The notes under the pieces were generated by a model. That model ran no database searches. It saw only the letters and a list, made by a program, of their open reading frames with translations, and was not told the DNA's origin. From positions 1 to 48,813 of the forward strand of contig CAIMAQ010000039.1 of the NCBI GenBank assembly GCA_903839035.1: a stretch of 48,813 bases of DNA, given 5' to 3'. The number at the start of each line of letters is the position of its first letter. The stretch's first letter is position 1. Positions 42,923 through 48,813 of the stretch are shown piece after piece. The translations under genes and the position numbers were made by a program. This DNA comes from an uncultured Opitutia bacterium. GTDB lineage: Bacteria; Verrucomicrobiota; Verrucomicrobiia; Opitutales; Opitutaceae.

Positions 42923-43015
42923 CGGGTTAGGTTTACGTGTTAAGAGTTACGCGGGCCCATGCGTCAGGCGAACGCCGGCTCTTTCCTAACACCTAAAACG
43001 TAACACCTGACACTC
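42923..43015. repeat. Word-repeat inverted element H
   Basis: GGGTTAGGTTTACGTGTTAA and onward (42923-42954) faces TCCTAACACCTAAAACGTAA and onward (42984-43015). The words are GTTAGGT / GTTACGT / GTGTTA. It fills the gap between the convergent cysE and b562-like genes. Confidence 0.68.
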
Positions 43016-43033
43016 TGTTCCGCCCGTGGCCGC

Positions 43034-43507
43034 TCAATGATGCTCGTTCTCGTCCGGCTTCTTGAATTCCTTGTGGCCGCCCTTGATCAAGGAGCCAGCG
43101 TCACCCACGAGCTTGGTCGCGGCGGGAATGTCATTCGCGGTTAGCGCGGACTCCAGCTTGGTCAGGGTCGCGACCAGTTTCTTGAGCTGCGCCTGATAAT
43201 CAGCGCGGAACTTCGCCCGCTCCGCCGCGGGCTTCTCCGCCTCGAGCGCGGGAGTGAGCTTGGACGCTTCCTCGGCGCCCTGTCGGACGGTGGCCACCAA
43301 CGCGGCATCCGCCGGGGTCAGCTTGCCTTCCTTGGCCGCCTTGCGGACGTGACGCCACGCCTTGTTCATCTTGCCCATCGTCTTTTCCAGTTCCGTCTCC
43401 GGCTTCTCCGCCTTGGCCCCCGGAGCCGGTTTGGGATCCTCGGCCCGCAGGCTGGAGGAGGCAATCAGGGCGAGGCTGAGCGAAAGCAGCAGGAAACGGA
43501 TTTTCAT
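43034..43507 (-). CDS. Periplasmic cytochrome b562-like four-helix protein
   Basis: A 157-residue exported protein with a signal peptide (MKIRFLLLSLSLALIASSS, then RAED). The mature part is helical and Lys/Glu/Ala-rich. ELEKTMGKMNKAWR aligns by eye with the haem-Met region of cytochrome b562 (Met44), and LIKGGHKEFKK supplies a late His (His145) in the place of its haem His. EEASKLTP in the middle also resembles that family. Haem binding is inferred. The partner and role are unknown. It lies downstream of the aldehyde dehydrogenase gene on the same strand. Confidence 0.65.
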   Translation of the reverse strand: MKIRFLLLSLSLALIASSSLRAEDPKPAPGAKAEKPETELEKTMGKMNKAWRHVRKAAKEGKLTPADAALVATVRQGAEEASKLTPALEAEKPAAERAKFRADYQAQLKKLVATLTKLESALTANDIPAATKLVGDAGSLIKGGHKEFKKPDENEHH

Positions 43508-43590
43508 GGGAATGGGCGCAAAGGCTGGAACAAGACCCGGGCCGGAGGCGAATTTTTTCCGCCTGCAGGAGCCGCGTGATTTTAGGGTTT

Positions 43591-45138
43591 TCAGCCGCCG
43601 AACTTGATGCCCTGCGCGAGCGGAAGGTCCTTGGAGTAATTCACCGTCGCCGTCTGTCGGCGCATGTAGGCCTTCCAAGCATCACTGCCGCTCTCGCGGC
43701 CGCCGCCCGTCTCCTTTTCCCCGCCAAAGGCCCCGCCGATTTCCGCGCCGCTCGTTCCGATGTTCACGTTGGCTATGCCGCAGTCGCTGCCGCGCGTCGC
43801 CAGAAACGTCTCGGCCTCGCGCAGGTCGTTCGTAAAAATCGCCGAGCTCAGCCCCTGCGGCACGCTGTTTTGGAGGGTGATGGCCTCGTCCAGCGTGCGG
43901 TACGTCATCAGGTACAGGATCGGCGCAAAGGTCTCATGCTGCACAATGCTCCAGTGGTTCTCCGCCTCGATGATGCAGGGCGTCACATACAACCCGCTGG
44001 CATAGCCGGCCCCGGTGAGTCGCTTCCCGCCGGTGAGTACCCGCCCACCGTGCTTCTTCGCAGCGGTGATGGCATTCGTGAAGTTTTCCACCGCCGCAAA
44101 ATCAACCAGCGGCCCCATCAGCGTATCCGGGTCGAGCGGGCTGCCGATCCGCACCTGCTTGTAGCCGTCGAGCAGCGCCTTGGTCAGCTTCAACTCCATC
44201 GACTCGTGGACCAAAACCCGCCGCGTGCTCGTGCAGCGCTGGCCCGCCGTGCCCACCGCGCCGAACAGGATGGCCCGGACCGCCAGCTTCAGGTCGGCCG
44301 AATGCGTCACGATGATCGCGTTGTTGCCGCCCAGCTCGAGCAGCGACTTCCCAAACCGCTTCGCCACCACCTCGCCCACCCGCCGGCCCATCCGGGTCGA
44401 GCCCGTCGCCGAGATGAGCGGCACGCGGTGGTCCGCCGCCAGCAACTCGCCGGCATTGGCCGCATCGCCGTTCACCAGCGAGAAGATTGCCGGATCCACG
44501 CCGCACTCCTGGCAGACCGCCTCGGCGATCTTGATGCAGGCCACCGAGGTCAGCGGGGTTTTCTCCGACGGCTTCCAGAGCGTCGCATCGCCGCAGACCG
44601 TGGCCAGGGCGCTGTTCCACGCCCAGACCGCCACCGGAAAATTAAACGCCGAGATGATGCCCACCACGCCGAGCGGGTGCCATTGCTCCATCATCCGGTG
44701 GCCGGGCCGCTCGGTCGCGATCGTCCGGCCAAAGAGCTGCCGCGACAGCCCCGTCGCCAGGTCGCAGATGTCGATCATCTCCTGCACTTCGCCCACGCCT
44801 TCCGCCAGGATCTTGCCCGTCTCCAGCGTCACCAGCCGCCCGAGGTCGCGCTGGTGCGTGCGCAGCGCCAGCCCCAGCCGCCGCACCACCTCGCCGCGCT
44901 TCGGCGCCGGCACGTCGCGCCACGCCAGGAACGCCCGCTGCGCCGCCGCGGCCGCGCGGTCGTAGTCGGTGTGCGTTGCCGTGGAGACGTAGCCGAGGAC
45001 GCTGCCGTCGATCGGCGAGTATTTTTCGATTGGCGTGCCCGACCCGAACCACTCGCCGGCAAACACGCCGCGGTTGTGCACCTTCAGTCCGAGCCGGGGA
45101 AAGATCTCCGCGGCGGTTTTCTTGACGTTAGTGGCCAT
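43591..45138 (-). CDS. ALDH7-type aldehyde dehydrogenase (probable alpha-aminoadipate semialdehyde dehydrogenase)
   Basis: A 515-residue NAD(P)-dependent dehydrogenase. The catalytic Cys302 is in GTAGQRCTSTRR and the general base Glu268 in LLELGGNNAI. ISAFNFPVAVWAWNSALA and GAFGGEKETGGGRESGSDAWKAYMRR are typical of the ALDH7A1/AmaB branch, which oxidises alpha-aminoadipate semialdehyde in lysine breakdown. The adjacent saccharopine dehydrogenase-like gene supports that role. A 114-bp gap holding repeat element I separates the two genes. Confidence 0.88.
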   Translation of the reverse strand: MATNVKKTAAEIFPRLGLKVHNRGVFAGEWFGSGTPIEKYSPIDGSVLGYVSTATHTDYDRAAAAAQRAFLAWRDVPAPKRGEVVRRLGLALRTHQRDLGRLVTLETGKILAEGVGEVQEMIDICDLATGLSRQLFGRTIATERPGHRMMEQWHPLGVVGIISAFNFPVAVWAWNSALATVCGDATLWKPSEKTPLTSVACIKIAEAVCQECGVDPAIFSLVNGDAANAGELLAADHRVPLISATGSTRMGRRVGEVVAKRFGKSLLELGGNNAIIVTHSADLKLAVRAILFGAVGTAGQRCTSTRRVLVHESMELKLTKALLDGYKQVRIGSPLDPDTLMGPLVDFAAVENFTNAITAAKKHGGRVLTGGKRLTGAGYASGLYVTPCIIEAENHWSIVQHETFAPILYLMTYRTLDEAITLQNSVPQGLSSAIFTNDLREAETFLATRGSDCGIANVNIGTSGAEIGGAFGGEKETGGGRESGSDAWKAYMRRQTATVNYSKDLPLAQGIKFGG

Positions 45139-45146
45139 GACAGGGG

Positions 45147-45240
45147 TTTAGTAACCGCGAATAGACACGAATGAACGCCAATTCAGGGCAATATTTCCGA
45201 AAATAGGTTCGCGTTCATTCGCGTCCATTCGCGGTTAAAA
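45147..45240. repeat. Word-repeat inverted element I
   Basis: TTTAGTAACCGCGAATAGAC and onward (45147-45179) faces CGCGTTCATTCGCGTCCATT and onward (45210-45240). The words are CGCGAAT / CACGAAT / GAACGC. It lies within the probable lysine-catabolism operon, between the saccharopine dehydrogenase-like and ALDH7 genes, and could affect their relative expression. Confidence 0.75.
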
Positions 45241-45252
45241 TATTCCGCTCTA

Positions 45253-46341
45253 CTATTTTTCGCCATAGACCTTCCCGCCCCACTGGGTGCCGAGGAAGTC
45301 CTTCAGCGGGACGGACTCCTGTTTGACAAAGCCCGGGCCGAGCTTGCCCCGGGCAAACAGCTCGAGCACGCCGGTGACGCCCGCGGCGGTGGTCAGCTGG
45401 ATGGCGTTGAGCTTGCGGCCGTGGACGGTGCCGCCGTGCATTTTCTTGATGAAGCTGCGCTGCTTGAGGCCGCCGCCGGGCTCGTTGCCGACGACGCTGA
45501 CATAAAACACCACGACGTCGGACTCGGTCAGTGGCACTTCCTGGTCGAAGATCTGCGTCACGAGGTCCTGGCGCGGCGCCAGGTTCAGGTCCTGCAGGAG
45601 GAACTTCATCAGGTCGCGGTGGCCCGGATAGCGCATCGTCTTGTAGTTCAGCTCCTGCACCCGGCCCTCGAAGGTCTCGCACATGGTCGCGACGCCGCCC
45701 GAGGTGTTGAACGCCTCGTACTCCGTGCCGTCGATCGTGATGCGCTCCACGCCGTCGAGCGGCATGGTCGTCACGCGTCGGCCCGCGTGCAGCGCCTCGC
45801 CGACCTGGCAGTACTCGTTGATCAGGCCGGCCGTGCTCCAGCTGAGGTAATACTTCATCTGGTTGCTCGCGTTGAGCGGCAGCGCGCCCACCCGCATCTC
45901 ACAGTGGCGGACCGAGGACAGCGACGCCGCCAGCGACCCGCCCACGATGTTGATCGCGCCCGGGGCGAGCCCGCACTGCGGCATAAACGTGGCCCGGCCC
46001 TTCTTCGCCGCCAGCTTCCGCACGAAGTTCGTCGTGTCCACGTCCTCCGTCAGGTCGAAATACGACACCCCCGCCTTCGCGCACGCCTCGGCGATGGGCT
46101 TGTTCAGGAAATACGGCGCCGCGCTCACGATGGCGTCCACGTCGCCCACGAACGCCGCGAGCTGCGCCCGCTTGGTCACGTCCACCTGACGCAGCTTCGA
46201 CTTCTTCAGCCCGCGCAGGTCCACCTTGGCGCGTGAGTCCGCGAGCCGCACACCGGAGCAGAACCGGCACGATTCCAGGAGGGTCGCGATGGTGGCTCCC
46301 ACCTTGCCGGCGCCGATGATGCCAATTTTCAGGGATTGCAT
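45253..46341 (-). CDS. Saccharopine dehydrogenase family protein
   Basis: A 362-residue protein with an N-terminal Rossmann fold (KIGIIGAGKVGATIA) and the middle VDAIVSAAPYFLNKPIAEACAKAGVSYFDLTED segment typical of the saccharopine dehydrogenase (glutamate-forming) family. FMPQCGLAPGAINIVGG and YYLSWSTAGLINEY follow, as in LYS9-like enzymes. It would split saccharopine to glutamate and alpha-aminoadipate semialdehyde, the substrate of the ALDH7 encoded downstream. Its ATG (46341) overlaps the upstream gene by 13 bases, so the two are coupled. A lysine-ketoglutarate reductase is not visible. Confidence 0.85.
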   Translation of the reverse strand: MQSLKIGIIGAGKVGATIATLLESCRFCSGVRLADSRAKVDLRGLKKSKLRQVDVTKRAQLAAFVGDVDAIVSAAPYFLNKPIAEACAKAGVSYFDLTEDVDTTNFVRKLAAKKGRATFMPQCGLAPGAINIVGGSLAASLSSVRHCEMRVGALPLNASNQMKYYLSWSTAGLINEYCQVGEALHAGRRVTTMPLDGVERITIDGTEYEAFNTSGGVATMCETFEGRVQELNYKTMRYPGHRDLMKFLLQDLNLAPRQDLVTQIFDQEVPLTESDVVVFYVSVVGNEPGGGLKQRSFIKKMHGGTVHGRKLNAIQLTTAAGVTGVLELFARGKLGPGFVKQESVPLKDFLGTQWGGKVYGEK

Positions 46342-47744
46342 GGCGCGGAGTGGCCAGCCTGGACGAGCCGGGGATCGGTCGCGGCGATGATCGCACTGAC
46401 GGCCTTCTGGTTGAAACCCTTGAAGCCGCCCTTGCGCTGGAGGTTCTCGAGGTGGCTGCCGAGCGCGCCGTTCCGGATGAACCCGTCGGCCTGCTCCGGT
46501 GTGATCAACCCGGTGAGCAACAGCGTCGCCACGCGCTCCGGCCGCACCGGCCAGCGCTCGCCCTCCGTGAACGCCTGCTTGAGGAAGGCAAAATCCGAGA
46601 AGGGCCGCATCGTGGCCACGCCCTCCGCCGCGAGCTGTTCGCACAGCCGGGCGAAGTCGAAGCGCGCCTCCAGGTGGTGCATGCCCGCCTGCAGGAAGCT
46701 GTCGCCATGGAGCGCACACCACAGCCCCACCGTGCGCAGCGCGGGCAGGTCGGGCAGCCGCTCTTTCGCAAAGTCGATGTCGATCTCCCCCGGCTGCAGG
46801 TCCACGTCGGCAAACACCACGATGCCCGCCCCCGCCGACTCCATGATCTGCGCGCCCCAGCCCGCCTCCTCGCCGGCGTAGTAGCGCTCGCGTTTTTCCA
46901 GTCCCAGCCGGGTGAGAAATTCGATCACGTCGGCAAAGCGCGCCCGCGAGCAGCGGAAAGTGTGGTGGTCGTGGTTGCCCCAGCCGAGGCCCAACAGGTC
47001 CTGCCGGCGTTTTTGCACGCGGGCGGCCCGGTTCCGGAATTCCCAGAACGCCCGCTCTTCCGCGAAAAACAGCTCGCAGGCCACGTCGCGCGGCACGAGC
47101 GCCAGCACTTGGTCGAGGACCGCGAAGGCGTGCTTCACCCCCGCCGCATCCTCGGCGAAGTCGCGTTTGCGCAGGTGGAAGAGCTCGCGGGCCTTCACCA
47201 CCGCCGCCGTGAATCCCGCCGCCGGGGCCTCCGGCACGAATCCGCGCCAGCCGAGCCGCTCCACGGCCTCGAGCCGCGTGCCCTGTTCCTCCGCGACCAG
47301 GGCCCGGCGGAAACGCGAGCCCGGCTCCCCCTGGATCGGCGCGGCGAGGTCGTGCCGGGCCAGAAAATCAGGCAGCGCTTCCGGCCGCAGGGCCACCACC
47401 GACGGCACCCCCGGGGCGCCGCTGCCCAGCCGGAGCAGCACGCGCGGCATCATCGCCCGCGGGTGGTGCAGCACGATGGTGCTGAAGGGCGCGTGCACCT
47501 TCTCCACCACCAGCCCCACCGCGTCGAGTTCCGCCGCGTGTTCCGAGCCCAGCACCAGGTGGTCGACCCATTCATAAAAATCCGTCCCGGTCTCGTCGCG
47601 CATCCGTTCCGCCAGCCGCCGCGCAAAGCCGTTGCGCTCCAAAAACGCCCCGAGGAAACGCCGCAGCAGCTGTTCCGTCTCATAGGCCAGCGGCCAGTCA
47701 AACGGGCCCGGGGATTTTTCAAACTGGGACGAAGGGGTGACCAT
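46329..47744 (-). CDS. VOC-like protein, possibly DUF1338 / 2-oxoadipate dioxygenase-related
   Basis: A 471-residue soluble protein. I see two halves: an N-terminal part with TDFYEWVDHLVLGSEH and VEKVHAPFSTIVLHHPRA, and a central GWGNHDHHTFRCSRARFADV block followed by RLGLEKRERYYAGEEAGWGA. The His-rich block resembles the DHIAFRTF-type metal site of DUF1338/HglS enzymes, which convert 2-oxoadipate to 2-hydroxyglutarate. That reaction would fit the lysine cluster, but the usual HGAIR motif is not evident, so identity is uncertain. It is the first gene of the minus-strand trio. Confidence 0.5.
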   Translation of the reverse strand: MVTPSSQFEKSPGPFDWPLAYETEQLLRRFLGAFLERNGFARRLAERMRDETGTDFYEWVDHLVLGSEHAAELDAVGLVVEKVHAPFSTIVLHHPRAMMPRVLLRLGSGAPGVPSVVALRPEALPDFLARHDLAAPIQGEPGSRFRRALVAEEQGTRLEAVERLGWRGFVPEAPAAGFTAAVVKARELFHLRKRDFAEDAAGVKHAFAVLDQVLALVPRDVACELFFAEERAFWEFRNRAARVQKRRQDLLGLGWGNHDHHTFRCSRARFADVIEFLTRLGLEKRERYYAGEEAGWGAQIMESAGAGIVVFADVDLQPGEIDIDFAKERLPDLPALRTVGLWCALHGDSFLQAGMHHLEARFDFARLCEQLAAEGVATMRPFSDFAFLKQAFTEGERWPVRPERVATLLLTGLITPEQADGFIRNGALGSHLENLQRKGGFKGFNQKAVSAIIAATDPRLVQAGHSAPCNP

Positions 47745-47916
47745 GGCGGGGACAGGCGGCCGTTGACCAAGAGTAATGCCCCTTTCGGGGGCGGCGGAGA
47801 AGTTTAAAACGGCCGCGGGCGGCGAGGTGAAATGAAACCAACCCGGGTCTTAAGTTCCGTAGAATCGCGCGGCGTTTTGCCTTGGCGGCAGGGAGGCGGG
47901 GCCCTTCGCTGCCCGC

Positions 47917-48366
47917 ATGAGGAACGAGGATCCGCTGGGGCCGCCGGAGCCGGAACCCCCGCCCCGCACGTTTCAGTTCAAGCCCACGGCGTTCGAGGTC
48001 TCCAACCGCCGGGCCGGTGCAGCGCCCGCCGACCAGCCCATCGATGTGCGCCAGCTCAACCGCCTGGCCGGCCCACCCCCGTCCTCGGCGGCGGTCCCGG
48101 CCGAGAACGAGGTCCACGCCATCCTGCGCGCCAACCTCGCACGCGCCGAGGCCCAGGGCGAGAACGCGATCATTCTGCCACCCCGCCGGCCTTCCCGGCG
48201 CAAACGCGATTTCTGGCTGCTGTTCATCGGCGGCAACCTGCTGGCGGCGGCCACCGTGGGTGGACTCCACAAGAACGTCGTCACCGTGGTCTTTGGATTC
48301 AGTGCCATGGTCTTCTTCAGCCTCGGGCTGATCTGGGTGATGTGGTTCGTGATGGACGACTATTGA
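47917..48366 (+). CDS. Small two-helix membrane protein of unknown function
   Basis: A 149-residue protein. The first 95 residues are Pro/Arg-rich and probably disordered and cytoplasmic. Two transmembrane helices follow after RRPSRRKRD (WLLFIGGNLLAAATVGGL; VVTVVFGFSAMVFFSLGLIW), and the protein ends MWFVMDDY. I recognise no family. It may be lineage-specific. Confidence 0.6.
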   Translation: MRNEDPLGPPEPEPPPRTFQFKPTAFEVSNRRAGAAPADQPIDVRQLNRLAGPPPSSAAVPAENEVHAILRANLARAEAQGENAIILPPRRPSRRKRDFWLLFIGGNLLAAATVGGLHKNVVTVVFGFSAMVFFSLGLIWVMWFVMDDY

Positions 48367-48423
48367 GCCGCCCGCGATTGCGCCTTGCTTGAACCGGGGG
48401 CGGCGGCATTTGAATGGCGTCCC

Positions 48424-48813
48424 ATGAAGCCTCTCCCCGACCTGAGTCGCGTGCACCCTCAGCGGGTGCTGTCGCCGGCGGACGGCATGCTCGTCCCGGG
48501 ACTGGAACAGCAGTATTTCGACCTGGGTCAGCGCGCGCTCGAGTTGGTGATGCTGTCCGGCCAGCTCTGCGACAAGCCGCACTACCCCGACATCCTCGAC
48601 CTGCCGTGCGGCCACGGCCGCGTGCTGCGCTGGCTGCGGGCGCACTACGATTACGCGAAGATCACCGCTTGCGACCTCGACCGGGACGCCGTGGATTTTT
48701 GCGCCGCGGAATTCGGCGCCATCCCGGTTTACTCCCAGCCGGATCTGAACGCGCTGCCGTTCACCGCGCAGTTCGACCTGATCTGGGTCGGCTCGCTGCT
48801 CACCCACCTGCCG
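48424..48813 (+). CDS. Class I SAM-dependent methyltransferase, 3' end missing
   Basis: The window ends inside this gene after 130 codons. ILDLPCGHGRVLRWLR is the SAM glycine loop (motif I), ITACDLDRDAVDF holds the acidic residue binding the ribose, and FDLIWVGSLLTHLP is the motif IV region. The substrate cannot be inferred. The ATG at 48424 is 57 bases after the preceding stop. Confidence 0.82.
   Translation, partial: MKPLPDLSRVHPQRVLSPADGMLVPGLEQQYFDLGQRALELVMLSGQLCDKPHYPDILDLPCGHGRVLRWLRAHYDYAKITACDLDRDAVDFCAAEFGAIPVYSQPDLNALPFTAQFDLIWVGSLLTHLP

Noticed and set aside
43576-45174. 532-codon open frame antisense to the aldehyde dehydrogenase
   Set aside because: The ALDH frame has the catalytic Cys and Glu motifs; the other strand gives an Arg/His-rich shadow.
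31331-45240. CRISPR array, prompted by the many short repeats
   Set aside because: The repeats are 7-9 base degenerate words in inverted arms, without uniform spacers of about 30 bases, and there is no cas gene.

Overview
This window is a GC-rich chromosomal segment whose gene content points to a verrucomicrobium of the Opitutaceae type (inference). The reasons are the exosortase-EpsI fusion, RNase Y and RNase E/G in one genome, the esterase-SMP30 fusion, two UroD-like proteins, GH10 xylanase, PhyH and DUF885 proteins, and many palindromic intergenic repeats. Genes are dense on both strands, often joined by ATGA or GTGA overlaps. I found no rRNA, tRNA, CRISPR array, transposase or phage gene.

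Layout. 1-8563: end of a PTS IIA gene, corA, a DUF2071 protein, an M28 peptidase, a HAD phosphatase, an M3 oligopeptidase and an ABC-F ATPase, with two composite REP-like elements. 8693-11738: a WecG-type glycosyltransferase, a DEDD exonuclease, an inositol-phosphatase-family (HisN-like) gene, queF and repeats. 11740-22291: rny, then a surface-polysaccharide block. The block has an exosortase-EpsI fusion and a GT4 transferase on the minus strand. A Wzx-like flippase, a TylF-type methyltransferase, a GT9 transferase, an O-antigen ligase-like protein and rodA run divergently as a tightly coupled operon, followed by an RNase E/G gene. 24222-33133: GH10 xylanase, a gene-free stretch with a terminator-bounded structured segment, a UroD-like protein, a DUF885 protein, two small membrane-associated proteins, a PhyH dioxygenase and an esterase/beta-propeller fusion.

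33156-42900 is a sulfur-assimilation region. cobA and a CbiX-type chelatase (siroheme) diverge from cysI-cysH-cysD-[S23 gene]-cysN. A second UroD-like gene, an Rrf2 regulator and cysE follow. Together these cover sulfate activation, PAPS and sulfite reduction, part of siroheme synthesis, and O-acetylserine formation. No cysJ, cysC, cysK or precorrin-2 dehydrogenase is present here.

43034-47744 is a probable lysine-catabolism cluster: a saccharopine dehydrogenase-like protein, an ALDH7-type aldehyde dehydrogenase and a VOC/DUF1338-like protein, next to a cytochrome b562-like protein. The window ends with a small membrane protein and a truncated methyltransferase.

The most unusual signal is a set of inverted-repeat elements whose arms are degenerate tandem words of about 7-9 bases. 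Several unrelated word families share this architecture. One pair of arms brackets an S23 four-helix-bundle gene inserted between cysD and cysN, like a 23S rRNA intervening sequence moved into an mRNA operon. Two others lie in frame inside the exosortase gene. A separate repeat family supplies the TAG stop codon of three genes, and a fourth family (GTAACC-N5-GGTTAC) lies upstream of two unrelated genes.
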